Of a DNA stretch of 64,000 nt, positions 1 to 9,224 are shown piece by piece (the first letter of the stretch is position 1; each line of letters starts with the position of its first letter). The notes under the pieces were generated by a model. That model saw nothing but the letters and a program-made list of their open reading frames with translations, made no database searches and was not told the origin of the DNA. The stretch covers positions 1,049,564 to 1,113,563 of the forward strand of contig NZ_CP061309.1 in NCBI RefSeq assembly GCF_018687955.1. The letters run 5' to 3'. The translations under genes were made by a program, and so were the position numbers. The stretch is from Polynucleobacter ibericus (GTDB lineage: Bacteria > Pseudomonadota > Gammaproteobacteria > Burkholderiales > Burkholderiaceae).

Positions 1-498
1 CATCGTAGTTGCCACTACGCCAGCAGCATTAATTTCAGCACCCTTGCCAAAAGTCACACCATTTGGATTTACAAACACGACTTGGCCATTTGCTTTGACT
101 GCGCCCTCAATCATCGAAGCAGTTGAACCCGTCACACGATTGAGAGTAACAGCATTTGCATTGGGTTGATTGAACGTTACAGTAGCATTTTTACCAACGT
201 TAAAACTATCCCAATTAATCACCGCACGTTGTGAAGTTTGATTCACCGTCATCGATGCAGAATTGGCAGTTTGCGATTGCGAAATAGCTGCATTTCCAGC
301 GACTACTTTTCCATTCGTTGGAAGTGCAACTGGTGGCAATAATGGTACTGCGGGATTTGCAAAAACAGTTGATGAAAAAATGATGGTTGCTGCAGAAAAA
401 ATACGCGCAAAATTACCTGCAAATTGCGCATTTGCAAAACAAGTTTTCAGCGATGTTTTTAAAGAAAGGAGCGACCTTTCTTTGTAGGCTTTTTTCAA
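1..498 (-). CDS. Two-partner secretion exoprotein, N-terminal part (FhaB/TpsA family), cut by window edge
   Basis: Reading the minus strand from a TTG at 498 gives an open frame that runs off the window at base 1, so only about 166 N-terminal residues are present. The first 50 residues form a long basic then hydrophobic leader ending near ANPAVP, as expected for a secreted exoprotein. The part after it contains short haemagglutination-domain (TPS domain) signatures such as VINWDSFN and FVNPNGVTFG, which are read by the partner transporter. No ATG is available: an in-frame TGA lies just upstream (505-507), so the start must be TTG at 498 or 501. The family member is exported through the outer membrane by a TpsB transporter, here encoded upstream at 1528-3291. 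The passenger and its function lie outside the window. Confidence 0.82.
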   Translation of the reverse strand, partial: MKKAYKERSLLSLKTSLKTCFANAQFAGNFARIFSAATIIFSSTVFANPAVPLLPPVALPTNGKVVAGNAAISQSQTANSASMTVNQTSQRAVINWDSFNVGKNATVTFNQPNANAVTLNRVTGSTASMIEGAVKANGQVVFVNPNGVTFGKGAEINAAGVVATTM

Positions 499-749
499 CA
501 AAAATCAGGGGTTGTTTCCGGAAGCCTTATTTTCCCAAAGGCATATAGCCATTGGAATTAGCCCTAGGGGTAACGCTCTGAAACCCCCGAAATTACAAGC
601 TTTAATTTAGCCAAAAATGCATCAAAATAACCAAGACTGTAGAACTTGAAAAAATAAGCGTTATTTCTAAAGAAAAATGGCTTTATAGAATCCCTCTTGC
701 GAAATCGTATTTGATGGTCTCAAAGTTAGAAATTTCTACTTATTTTGAA

Positions 750-1352
750 TTAGTGAATAGAAATTTTTTGACTAATTTTTTCATTCAATGAGGGGTCATT
801 TTCTTGCTCGTATTTGCCCTCATTTTTAACAGTCAATATCGCTTCGCCCCACCCTGCCTGTAAACGCAATTGATCAATTAAAAAACACATTGCACGTATC
901 ATATCGCCTGTCAATTTAAGGTTTAATTTAGCGCCACCAGGAAGAACAAAATCTACCGATAATCCATCATCAAAAGCATGCTCATCTAACTGGTTTTTTG
1001 GATCTAATGTTTCGTCATTTTTAGTGAGTGCGCAAGTGATATCCATCACTAATAATGGATCAAATCCAATCGGAAATTGCGTACCAGATTCATAAGTTTG
1101 TTGACCTGCATTAGCTGTTTTTGCAGCTGCTAAAAAAGCTTCATTTTCAAACTCATTGAGTGCTTTTACAGCTTGCGCAGAATGTTCCTGCTCTCGCTTT
1201 TTGGAGAGCAAATGAGAGCTTGCGGCAAGTAGAAAAAGAGTCACTCTGCGTGTAAACCAAAGACGGTATTCTTCTTGATTCTGCGTATTAAAACGAAATA
1301 ATATCCGGTCCTCATTCACCAAGTAAGCAGCATTAATTTGTTTAATAGTCAT
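750..1352 (-). CDS. Conserved hypothetical protein of the TPS locus
   Basis: A 200-residue soluble protein lies between the TpsB transporter gene and the exoprotein gene and is read in the same direction. It has no signal peptide and no clear membrane helix; a hydrophobic stretch around LFLLAASSHLL is short. The middle (about residues 50-85) is alanine- and glutamate-rich and probably helical, and the C-terminal third alternates polar and hydrophobic residues like a small mixed alpha/beta domain. I do not recognise a catalytic motif. Its position suggests an accessory role in making or secreting the exoprotein, but that is inference from neighbourhood only. Confidence 0.7.
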   Translation of the reverse strand: MTIKQINAAYLVNEDRILFRFNTQNQEEYRLWFTRRVTLFLLAASSHLLSKKREQEHSAQAVKALNEFENEAFLAAAKTANAGQQTYESGTQFPIGFDPLLVMDITCALTKNDETLDPKNQLDEHAFDDGLSVDFVLPGGAKLNLKLTGDMIRAMCFLIDQLRLQAGWGEAILTVKNEGKYEQENDPSLNEKISQKISIH

Positions 1353-1527
1353 GATTATTTACCCTTAACCTATAGCCCTTCTTCAGCAAGAATGTCTCTT
1401 ATATTTCCATGTATTGATCTTTTTTTAGCTGCCAAAGACCTTCGACTGAATAAACAATATATAGCGCTATGAGTGAGTTAATCTGGATGACATTTCTGTA
1501 TGCAAGCTAATGTCTAGATGATGGTAT

Positions 1528-3291
1528 TTAAAACTGGTAGCTTCCAGTTACCCAACCACGTGGATTGGTGGTAGTGCCATCCGTAGCCACTGCTTGCCCG
1601 GAGGAGTTATACAAAGGGTTGCTGCCGATTTGCCAGGCCACCATAGCACCAAGGTTCCATCCCTCCCAATCCCACTTCATACCAAAGCCTGCGCCCTGTA
1701 AGGAGTAAGTATTGTTCGCATTAGTAAGGCCTTGCCAGTCTGGATACACATTCTTATATTGCTGAACTACACCAATGTCATAAAACAAGCTTCCAGTGAT
1801 GCGCTCCGGAAATTGGTGACGTAATTCCACGGTACCAATGCCGCCTTGTGAACCACCACCCTGAGCAACGGGATATGCACGAACTGCATATGGACCACCC
1901 ATGTAAATCTGTTCAGCTGAATTTAAGTTCACTGATGAAAATTGTCCGCTGACTGCCATATATGCTGTAGTTCTACCATCCTCGGTAATTTGCTGGGTAC
2001 GATTACCGGCAAAGGTGAACTTGGTAAAACTAGGCGGTGTGTATTGACCGTAATTAGCCTGACTAGTTCCCAAAATATCAAGATAACCAAAGACTGCCGT
2101 TACAGATCCAGCACTCACACCACCGCCACCAAAGCTATCGTAGTGATTGCCGGATATGCCCAAAGAAGCGTTATTGATGTTATAGCTACTAATGGTCGCC
2201 GATGTCAGTGAAAGTTTATTCATGTAACTTTTCACGTCGTAATTAGCGCTAACGTTTACGTTTGTGCCTTGTTGACGGATCAGTGGATATGCTAGTGATG
2301 CCCCTGTAGTCCATGCGTCACCAAAGCCTGCGCTTGAACTTGTTGCATAGTTACTCACGTTCTTATAGTTTAAATAAGTACCTGAAATACCTAAGCGCAT
2401 TCCATCCTTAGATACTGGCAATGAATAAGCCCCTTGTAAGTATTGAGAGCCTTCAGAATAAATACCATTGACAGAAATTTGGTCGCCGATACCTAATGGG
2501 TTAATGCCATTCAATGCAATTACACCTTGGTTAGCACCTGTAGTTCTACTACCGTAGTTATTCGCCTCAACTTTACCTTGGTACCAATTGGGTTGAGTCA
2601 ATTGCAAGCGCACTGCCGTTTCGCCGTCTTTGGCCCCAGGCTCCAACTGACTAGCTACCATTACGCCTGGCGTTTCATTGAGAATGATTAACGCACGTTC
2701 AATTGCCCGAGTATTTAGAGGCTGACCAATAGGATTAGCGTAGGTAATGTACTCAGCCGCGGTTTCTTTACTAAAACGGGTTGGACCATTTGGAGTGTCA
2801 ACAATCACACTACTCAACTTAGCCTCGGTTACCAAAATCTTTACAACACCATTGGCAATCTTTTGCGGGGGTAAGATGGCTTGCACTGTATAGCCAGACT
2901 TACGATAGAAGTCCATCACTGCATCACATGCTTTTTGCAAATCATCAAAATTTACAGGTCGCCCAAGCCATGGCTTCAGGATTTCTTGAACCTTGGCTTC
3001 AGGCAACAAATTAACACCCTCAAGCACAAAAGACTTGATCTCAAAAGTAACATCGGACTGTGATTTGGGAGGAGTGGGACGGAGAGTGTCTTGTGCACTA
3101 GGCTCCGGCAAAGCAAGTGGCGAAGGCATTGGCAACTGCTTTTCTAAACCTTGCTGCAAAGCGCCGGCATCTACCTGAGCACTCACCTGACCCGCTAGAA
3201 AAACGCTTAGGGCCGTCAAAGCAAGTAAGGATTTGTAGAGTTGCGTGTATAGCGTGGTGTATTTCAAACTAAACCATCCAGTTAAAAGCAA
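1528..3291 (-). CDS. TpsB/FhaC-type outer-membrane transporter of a two-partner secretion system
   Basis: A 587-residue ShlB/FhaC/HecB-type protein. A signal peptide (hydrophobic LLALTALSVFLAG ending at VSAQ) is followed by a proline-rich linker. A POTRA region comes next at about residues 80-160 (FEIKSFVLEGVNLLP, then FYRKSGYTVQAILPPQ). A beta-barrel with many Gly/Tyr/Asn strands ends in a C-terminal phenylalanine (GSYQF), the usual signal for barrel assembly. It exports the haemagglutinin-like exoprotein whose gene starts downstream at 498. There is no ATG near the start. The longest frame begins with TTG at 3291, but a TTG eight codons later (3267) has a better purine-rich upstream sequence and would remove an odd N-terminal extension. 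The family function is well established; the exact start is uncertain. Confidence 0.9.
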   Translation of the reverse strand: MLLTGWFSLKYTTLYTQLYKSLLALTALSVFLAGQVSAQVDAGALQQGLEKQLPMPSPLALPEPSAQDTLRPTPPKSQSDVTFEIKSFVLEGVNLLPEAKVQEILKPWLGRPVNFDDLQKACDAVMDFYRKSGYTVQAILPPQKIANGVVKILVTEAKLSSVIVDTPNGPTRFSKETAAEYITYANPIGQPLNTRAIERALIILNETPGVMVASQLEPGAKDGETAVRLQLTQPNWYQGKVEANNYGSRTTGANQGVIALNGINPLGIGDQISVNGIYSEGSQYLQGAYSLPVSKDGMRLGISGTYLNYKNVSNYATSSSAGFGDAWTTGASLAYPLIRQQGTNVNVSANYDVKSYMNKLSLTSATISSYNINNASLGISGNHYDSFGGGGVSAGSVTAVFGYLDILGTSQANYGQYTPPSFTKFTFAGNRTQQITEDGRTTAYMAVSGQFSSVNLNSAEQIYMGGPYAVRAYPVAQGGGSQGGIGTVELRHQFPERITGSLFYDIGVVQQYKNVYPDWQGLTNANNTYSLQGAGFGMKWDWEGWNLGAMVAWQIGSNPLYNSSGQAVATDGTTTNPRGWVTGSYQF

Positions 3292-3440
3292 AATTGGTTG
3301 AAATCAAGCTAAGTGCTTGATAAATAATGCATAAATTATATTACCAATCATTGCGGGTACTATTAGCCCATAGGCTAGTATTAAAACTGGGGGACCAGTC
3401 GGTTTCAGGTGAAAATAACCCCTCTCGTTTAAGATTTCAT

Positions 3441-4568
3441 ATGAATTCAACTGTTAGCGCCCCCATTTCCTTTGACTACCCCCAGCAAGACGCTGCTGGA
3501 GTTACCTGTACTGCTCAAGCTTGGGCCAAGACTCCACCCCAACTTCATGGCACTGAAAAGGCTGCTGTGATTGCCCGCATCAAGCAACTCTTAGTTGAGA
3601 AAGATGCCGCCTTAGTTTCTCACTACTATGTTGACGGCGATATTCAAGACTTAGCTTTATCTACTGGCGGCTATGTTGCCGACTCTTTAGAAATGGCACG
3701 CTTTGGCAAAAACCATTCTGCCAAGAATCTCATTGTTGCTGGTGTGCGCTTCATGGGCGAATCTGCAAAGATCCTCAGCCCAGAAAAACGCGTCTTCATG
3801 CCAGACTTAGAGGCAACCTGCTCACTCGATTTAGGTTGTGACGCTTCTGACTTTGCTAAATTTCGTGCATTGCATCCAGATCGTACTGTCGTTGTTTATG
3901 CCAATACTTCTGCTGCTGTAAAAGCACAAGCCGATTGGATGGTGACCAGTTCTTGCGCATTAGCCATCGTGCACCAACTCAAAGTTGAAGGTAAGAAGAT
4001 TCTGTGGGCACCTGATCGTCACTTAGGTAGATACATTCAGGAACAAACGGGTGCTGATATGTTGCTATGGAATGGTGCCTGCATTGTTCATGATGAATTT
4101 AAAGCTGTTGAATTAGAGATGCTAAAGGCCGCCCATCCCAATGCAAAGGTTTTAGTTCACCCCGAATCACCGCAAGCAGTGGTCGACCTTGCAGACGTTG
4201 TGGGCTCTACCTCGGCCATGATTAAAGCGGTAGTTGAAGGCACAGCTACTGAATATATTGTGGCAACGGATAATGGTATCTTGCATCGTATGCGCCAATT
4301 GGCTCCCAATAAAGTATTGATTGAGGCACCGACTGCGGGCAATAGTGCAACGTGCAAGAGCTGTGCGCACTGTCCTTGGATGGCCATGAATGGTTTGCAA
4401 GGAATATTGGATTGCCTAGAAAATGCTTCTGGTGAAATCTTTATCGAAGAACCTATTCGCGTTGAAGCATTAGGTTGCATCGAGCGTATGCTCGACTTTA
4501 CTAAAAACCACCCTGACCTTTTAGCCAAAGCGCAACATGGCTTTGTAAAAAATATTGGTGCTGCTTAA
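3441..4568 (+). CDS. nadA: Quinolinate synthase NadA
   Basis: NadA condenses iminoaspartate (from NadB) with dihydroxyacetone phosphate to give quinolinate, the second step of de novo NAD synthesis, using an oxygen-sensitive 4Fe-4S cluster. The protein shows the expected cluster cysteines in [17 protein letters not shown] and the CxxCxxC string CKSCAHC near the C-terminus, plus the typical early motif [14 protein letters not shown] chose ATG 3441 (375 residues, the usual family length). A longer frame opens at 3327, but its extra 38 residues look unrelated to the family. nadC follows after 16 bp, so the two genes are probably co-transcribed. nadB lies nearby on the other strand at 6910-8568, completing the three-gene pathway. 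Confidence 0.96.
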   Translation: MNSTVSAPISFDYPQQDAAGVTCTAQAWAKTPPQLHGTEKAAVIARIKQLLVEKDAALVSHYYVDGDIQDLALSTGGYVADSLEMARFGKNHSAKNLIVAGVRFMGESAKILSPEKRVFMPDLEATCSLDLGCDASDFAKFRALHPDRTVVVYANTSAAVKAQADWMVTSSCALAIVHQLKVEGKKILWAPDRHLGRYIQEQTGADMLLWNGACIVHDEFKAVELEMLKAAHPNAKVLVHPESPQAVVDLADVVGSTSAMIKAVVEGTATEYIVATDNGILHRMRQLAPNKVLIEAPTAGNSATCKSCAHCPWMAMNGLQGILDCLENASGEIFIEEPIRVEALGCIERMLDFTKNHPDLLAKAQHGFVKNIGAA

Positions 4569-4584
4569 TTTTTGATATTGATAT

Positions 4585-5442
4585 ATGTTTGATTACAACG
4601 AAACCTTAGAGCAAGCCCGTCAACGCAATATTCAGGATGCATTGATGGAAGATATCGGCACCGGCGATTGGACTGCTAAGCTCGTTCTTAGCAAGCCAGT
4701 TCATGCACAGCTCATTGTTCGTCAGGAAGCAGTACTTTGTGGTGTAGATTGGTTTGAGGGCACCCTCAAGAAGCTTGACCCTAATGCTAAGATCACTTGG
4801 CACTATCTAGAAGGCGACCTCATGCAGCCCGATACAAAGGTCTGCGATATCGAAGCTGACTCTCAGGCCCTGCTCTCTGCCGAGCGTACTTGTATTAATT
4901 TCCTGCAAACACTCTCTTGGACGGCTAGTATCACCCGTCAACACGTGGATGCAATCGCTGGCGCTAGTCCAAACCCCAAAGGTTGTGCAGTTTTAGATAC
5001 TCGCAAGACAATTCCAGGGTTACGTCAGGCTCAGAAATATGCCGTGCTCATTGGTGGTGGGAAAAATCAACGTCTAGCACTTTGGCATGGCATCCTGATT
5101 AAAGAGAATCATATTGCTGCTGCCGGTAGCGTCACTGCTGCACTGAAAAATGCTCAAGCTTTAAATGCTGGCGTGGATATCCAGATTGAAGTTGAAAACT
5201 TTGCCGAGCTAGAAGAGGCCTTGGCTGCTGGCGCCAAGAGCATCTTGATTGATAACTTCAATACCGATCAAATGAAGCAAGCAGTTGCAATTACTGCTGG
5301 ACGGGCTTTGCTAGAAGCTTCTGGCGGCATCAACCTTGATCAAATGCGCGCAATTGCCAGTACCGGCGTAAATCGCATCTCTCTTGGGAAATTAACCAAA
5401 GATGTATATGCGGTTGATTTCTCTATGAGAATCTTAGGCTAA
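4585..5442 (+). CDS. nadC: Nicotinate-nucleotide pyrophosphorylase (carboxylating) NadC
   Basis: NadC turns quinolinate and PRPP into nicotinate mononucleotide and CO2, the step after NadA. At 285 residues the length is normal. Family motifs are seen: EDIGTGDWTAKLV near the N-terminus, the substrate-binding DTRKTIPGLR at about residues 138-147, KENHIAAAG, IEVENFAE, and EASGGINLDQMRAIA with SLGKLTKDV near the C-terminus, which close the TIM-barrel active site. It starts 16 bp after nadA and ends 18 bp before the stop of the convergent TAXI gene. Confidence 0.96.
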   Translation: MFDYNETLEQARQRNIQDALMEDIGTGDWTAKLVLSKPVHAQLIVRQEAVLCGVDWFEGTLKKLDPNAKITWHYLEGDLMQPDTKVCDIEADSQALLSAERTCINFLQTLSWTASITRQHVDAIAGASPNPKGCAVLDTRKTIPGLRQAQKYAVLIGGGKNQRLALWHGILIKENHIAAAGSVTAALKNAQALNAGVDIQIEVENFAELEEALAAGAKSILIDNFNTDQMKQAVAITAGRALLEASGGINLDQMRAIASTGVNRISLGKLTKDVYAVDFSMRILG

Positions 5443-5460
5443 TTTACCCAGAAATAAGAA

Positions 5461-6840
5461 TTAGCCTGCCCTACCCTTATAAATAAGCTGCTTCTCGAGC
5501 GCATTGCGAATAAATTCAATATTGCTACGTAGGCTGTAGCAATCTGCAGTAGCAAACTTAGCGGCTTTTGAGCTAAGCACTCTCCGCTCCATCGCATTGA
5601 GTACCTCTATGTACTCCCCGCGACGATTAGGGTCGAACAGTTGAATGGTATTTTGCTCAAATGCATCGAGTTCTTTATATATTGAATTAATTTGCTTCTT
5701 AGCCAAATTCGTTCTGTAGGTTGGAATCGATTTAATAATCGGATATGCAAAGGCCGCAAAAGGAAGCAAGAGGAAGAACATCCGCTCTAAGAATTCTGCT
5801 AGCCAAAATGGTAAATACTTCATCAAGGTTGGAGTGCCTTTTTCATAGTAAAACTTTGCCTCCTCACTCAATGGAGCTTCAGTATTCAAATACGCTGGAA
5901 ACTCTCCCGTCTTAGAAAAATAGGATTTCGCACCATTAATTTCTCGTGCAGCCTCTAGGAACAAAACCTGAATGGCTGGATGCAAGCGATCATCAATTAA
6001 TAAATTAGTCGTTGTGGAGATGAGTTGTATCAAGTGATCTGGGCTATTTCTACCAAGATCAAAGCCGCCCATGGGAACTGATACCTCCTCAAAATAAGGC
6101 AATAAACGGGTATACGCATCAGCCCGACTAAATGTCACCAATCTAATATCCGGGTTTTGAATCAACTTTTGTACATTAGGTGAGTCATAGCCATCTACCA
6201 AAAATACTGCATCGATCTCACCCTGCTCGATAGCCTTAACGGCGTCTGCATTACTCATGCTCAATAAATTTGGAGCAGTAGGATTCAATTGGTTCAACTG
6301 CAGAAGCCTTACTGCTTGTGCGCGAGTACCACTTCCTAATTGCCCAAGATTGATTCTGAGCTTAGCAATATCCCGATCAGAAATATGCCGGCTTTCATTG
6401 AAGACATTCTTGCGATAAAAAATCCACACCGGCTCATAATCAACACTACCAAGAGATTGAACACCAGAAAGATTGTCTGAAGCAATCATGCCGCCTTGTA
6501 CAAACGCTGCTTGAATGGGATCTTTGCGATCAATTAAATGCTGAAGATTTTCATTGGAGCCACGTGTCTCTACCAGCTTGAGCTCAATCCCCTTTTTTTC
6601 AAAGTAGGTGCGATACTTTTCACCTAATACCTTGTAAGACCCACCAATACCGGTGGCCATGAGTACTTTATTTGGGGGCGCAGGCTTGGCAAACCAGATG
6701 AGAACACCCAGGGCAAATAGCAATAGAAAGATCAGAGGCCACACTTCTTTTAGTAAGCTTAGGCCACTCTTGATTTCATCTGCAGCGGTTTGATAAACCG
6801 CTGATATGTGTTCGTAAATATCCTCTTTAAAGCTGGCCAT
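5461..6840 (-). CDS. Membrane-anchored TAXI-family (TRAP-type) solute-binding protein
   Basis: A 459-residue protein with an N-terminal membrane helix at about residues 33-50 (WPLIFLLLFALGVLIWF). A TAXI-type periplasmic binding domain follows (motifs ATGIGGSYKVLGEKY, FVQGGMIAS, LGQLGSGTRAQAVRLL), then a second hydrophobic segment near residue 345 (RMFFLLLPFAAFAYPI) and a cytoplasmic helical tail of about 90 residues. No TRAP permease gene (DctQ/DctM type) is in the window. The double anchoring and tail differ from an ordinary free binding protein and suggest sensing or a partner in the membrane rather than plain uptake; this is inference. A paralogue with the same layout lies at 59640-60836. 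It sits between nadC and nadB but is not obviously part of NAD synthesis. Confidence 0.85.
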   Translation of the reverse strand: MASFKEDIYEHISAVYQTAADEIKSGLSLLKEVWPLIFLLLFALGVLIWFAKPAPPNKVLMATGIGGSYKVLGEKYRTYFEKKGIELKLVETRGSNENLQHLIDRKDPIQAAFVQGGMIASDNLSGVQSLGSVDYEPVWIFYRKNVFNESRHISDRDIAKLRINLGQLGSGTRAQAVRLLQLNQLNPTAPNLLSMSNADAVKAIEQGEIDAVFLVDGYDSPNVQKLIQNPDIRLVTFSRADAYTRLLPYFEEVSVPMGGFDLGRNSPDHLIQLISTTTNLLIDDRLHPAIQVLFLEAAREINGAKSYFSKTGEFPAYLNTEAPLSEEAKFYYEKGTPTLMKYLPFWLAEFLERMFFLLLPFAAFAYPIIKSIPTYRTNLAKKQINSIYKELDAFEQNTIQLFDPNRRGEYIEVLNAMERRVLSSKAAKFATADCYSLRSNIEFIRNALEKQLIYKGRAG

Positions 6841-6909
6841 GAATTTCCTCTTGAGATGTGGCTAGCTTATCACCAAAAAACTGTGTTTTATAGCGTTTAG
6901 GGTGGACTT

Positions 6910-8568
6910 TTAAGCGACTGTATCGCTCTCAGAGCCTTCTGACTGAGGGGTCAGAATGGTTGGATAAGAAACCGCCCAAGTGCCTGGGTAATCGCGGCTG
7001 TAATGCAAGCCACGACTTTCTCTACGCATCAAGGCAGAACGCACGATCAACTCAGCACACTCTAGCAAGTTACGTAACTCAATCAGATCTCGCGTAACCT
7101 TAAAGTTAGCGTAATACTCCTGTACTTCATAACGTAGTAACTTAATGCGGTGAAGCGCTCTCTCTAAGCGTCGATTGGTTCGCACAATGCCAACGTAGTT
7201 CCACATCAATGAACGCAACTCATCCCAGTTATGGGCAATGACCACCTGCTCATCAGCATCCTCTACCTGACTCTCATCCCAAAGCGGCAAACTTGGCATG
7301 ATCGGCGTTTTTAAACTGGAGATATCTTCTGCTGCTGCCTTACCGATGACTACGCATTCCAATAAGGAGTTGCTTGCCAAACGATTGGCACCATGAAGAC
7401 CGGTATAGGTTGCTTCACCGACTGCGTACAGTCCTGGTAAATCGGTACGACCTTTGAGATCTGTCACAACTCCACCGCAGGTATAGTGCGCAGCAGGAAC
7501 AACCGGTATCGGCTCTTTGGTGATATCTAATCCGAGACTCATGCAGCGCGCATAAATCATCGGAAAATGTTCTTTAATAAATGCTTCGCCTAAATGAGTG
7601 GCATCGAGATGCACATAATCTAGACCATGCTTCTTCATTTCGAAGTCAATCGCACGAGCAACAATGTCCCGCGGAGCAAGCTCATGACGATCATCGTGCT
7701 CTGGCATAAAGCGTGTGCCGTCGGGTAACTTTAATAAGCCGCCCTCGCCACGCATCGCTTCTGTAATAAGGAATGTGCGATCACTGGGGTGATACAAACA
7801 CGTCGGATGAAATTGAATAAATTCCATATTGCCAACACGGCAGCCTGCACGCCAAGCCATCGCAATACCATCACCTGTAGCAGTATCGGGGTTGCTGGTA
7901 TAGCGATAGACCTTACCAACGCCGCCTGTAGCTAGTACAACTGACTTTGCCTCAATAGTTTCTACACGATTATTTTTAATATCGAGCGCATAAATTCCAT
8001 AGCAGCGATTTGGTTTGCTGCGCTGTGTTTTAACATCTAACTGTCGGTTGGTAATGAGATCGAGTGCAATCCAATGCTCCAGGATCTGAATATTTTTGTG
8101 GGCTCTTGCCTTATCTAGCAATACCTCATGAATCGCTTTACCGGTCGCATCAGCGGCATGCGCAATACGACGATGACTATGACCGCCTTCGCGCGTTAAG
8201 TGCAATCCCATCGGACCTGATTCATCGGCAGTAAAGGGGACACCCTGCTCAACTAACCAACGAATTGCTTCGGCACTTTCTTCAGCAATATAACGTGCGG
8301 TAGATTCCACAACGAGACCAGCACCAGCATCCAGGGTATCGGCCACATGAGAATCAATGCTGTCATGCTCTTTATCGACTACTCCAACAATGCCACCTTG
8401 TGCCCATGCAGTAGCCGCTTCGCCTAAGCCCCGTTTAGCCATCAAGATCACCGGCTGAGATTCAGCCATATGCAATGCAACGGTAAGGCCGGCTAATCCA
8501 GCCCCAATGATCAGGACGGGAAGTTCCGCTTTAGCGGTGGAATTTAAGGAAGGTTTGGAGCTGGCCAT
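6910..8568 (-). CDS. nadB: L-aspartate oxidase NadB
   Basis: NadB is a flavoprotein that oxidises L-aspartate to iminoaspartate, the first step of de novo NAD synthesis. The N-terminus carries the FAD dinucleotide-binding motif ([17 protein letters not shown]), then [13 protein letters not shown], the succinate-dehydrogenase-like active-site region ([15 protein letters not shown] and HPTCLYHP), and [15 protein letters not shown] with [18 protein letters not shown]. The C-terminal helical domain ([11 protein letters not shown], then [15 protein letters not shown]) is intact. The 552 residues match the family size. The gene is transcribed opposite to nadA-nadC with the TAXI gene between. Confidence 0.96.
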   Translation of the reverse strand: MASSKPSLNSTAKAELPVLIIGAGLAGLTVALHMAESQPVILMAKRGLGEAATAWAQGGIVGVVDKEHDSIDSHVADTLDAGAGLVVESTARYIAEESAEAIRWLVEQGVPFTADESGPMGLHLTREGGHSHRRIAHAADATGKAIHEVLLDKARAHKNIQILEHWIALDLITNRQLDVKTQRSKPNRCYGIYALDIKNNRVETIEAKSVVLATGGVGKVYRYTSNPDTATGDGIAMAWRAGCRVGNMEFIQFHPTCLYHPSDRTFLITEAMRGEGGLLKLPDGTRFMPEHDDRHELAPRDIVARAIDFEMKKHGLDYVHLDATHLGEAFIKEHFPMIYARCMSLGLDITKEPIPVVPAAHYTCGGVVTDLKGRTDLPGLYAVGEATYTGLHGANRLASNSLLECVVIGKAAAEDISSLKTPIMPSLPLWDESQVEDADEQVVIAHNWDELRSLMWNYVGIVRTNRRLERALHRIKLLRYEVQEYYANFKVTRDLIELRNLLECAELIVRSALMRRESRGLHYSRDYPGTWAVSYPTILTPQSEGSESDTVA

Positions 8569-8609
8569 AGAAGGATCATTCTAAAGGGTCGTTAGAGATA
8601 TTCTCTTAT

Positions 8610-8891
8610 TTATCGCTTAATGTCTCGATAGAAATTCTCGTGCGACCCGATGGACTCCAAATATATAAGCCTTAGTCCATCATCCATTGAATACCCAAGC
8701 AAATAAAGCTGATTGCTGCTTCTGAACTTAAATACCCATAATTCAGACAAATCGCCCTTCTTTTTTTCCCCGATCGTGGGTTTGCCAGCCACTTGGACTA
8801 CAGCGTTATCAACATCCTTGGCAGTTTTCTCATTTAGTTTTTTGTATTGTCTTAGGAATCGGCGTGTTTGTGAAACGTCATACGCCATCAA
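8610..8891 (-). CDS. RelE/ParE-superfamily toxin
   Basis: A 93-residue basic protein with the compact RelE/ParE fold pattern: an N-terminal helix pair (VSQTRRFLRQYKKLNEKT) followed by strands (LWVFKFRSSNQLYLLGYSM, LRLIYLESIGSHENFY). Toxins of this fold cleave mRNA at the ribosome or poison gyrase; which one applies here cannot be told from sequence. It begins where the antitoxin gene at 8888-9115 ends (overlap of a few bases), the normal antitoxin-first order. The pair is chromosomal, between nadB and the formate dehydrogenase, and outside the island. Confidence 0.85.
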   Translation of the reverse strand: MMAYDVSQTRRFLRQYKKLNEKTAKDVDNAVVQVAGKPTIGEKKKGDLSELWVFKFRSSNQLYLLGYSMDDGLRLIYLESIGSHENFYRDIKR

Positions 8892-9115
8892 AGCTTCCTA
8901 GTGCGGGGCACAAAAGGAGTTGATTGATCCCTGGGCTCAGCCAATGAAGCAAGCGACTCCATAATGAATGAAACGGGTAGATCCGGGTTATCAATTGCTG
9001 CCCGTCCTACTTTTGCCCAAAACTCGATTTGCCCTGCAATAGTTCGATGCTCAACCTTAGCTTCTACCTTAGCTAATTCGTATAGATCGTCATCAATTCT
9101 TACCGGCATACCCAT
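8888..9115 (-). CDS. ParD-like antitoxin
   Basis: A 75-residue protein starting with a ribbon-helix-helix-like segment (PVRIDDDLYELAKVEAKVEHRTIAGQI) that would bind the operon promoter. A C-terminal tail rich in proline and charged residues probably wraps the toxin. The segment EHRTIAGQIEFWAKVGRAAI is typical of ParD-like antitoxins. The start could be residue 1 or the methionine two codons later (9109). It is translationally coupled to the toxin gene at 8610-8891, and autoregulation is expected for the family. Confidence 0.82.
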   Translation of the reverse strand: MGMPVRIDDDLYELAKVEAKVEHRTIAGQIEFWAKVGRAAIDNPDLPVSFIMESLASLAEPRDQSTPFVPRTRKL

Positions 9116-9181
9116 TTGGACCCCCTTTTTTATATTTTACTACAAAAGTAGCAAGGAAGACTGTAGGTTTTAAATTCAAAA

Positions 9182-9200
9182 AGGCTCCTTGTGGGAGCCT
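9182..9200 (-). terminator. Rho-independent terminator after fdsA
   Basis: A perfect 7-bp stem (AGGCTCC / GGAGCCT, loop TTGTG) lies 25 bp past the fdsA stop in the minus direction. It is followed on that strand by a T-rich tract (TTTTTGAATTT). It separates the formate dehydrogenase operon from the toxin-antitoxin operon. Confidence 0.75.
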
Positions 9201-9224
9201 CTTTGTAATTTACTAGAGTTCTAG

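Noticed and set aside
3327..3440. N-terminal extension of NadA
   Set aside because: The extra 38 residues have no family similarity and ATG 3441 gives the normal length.
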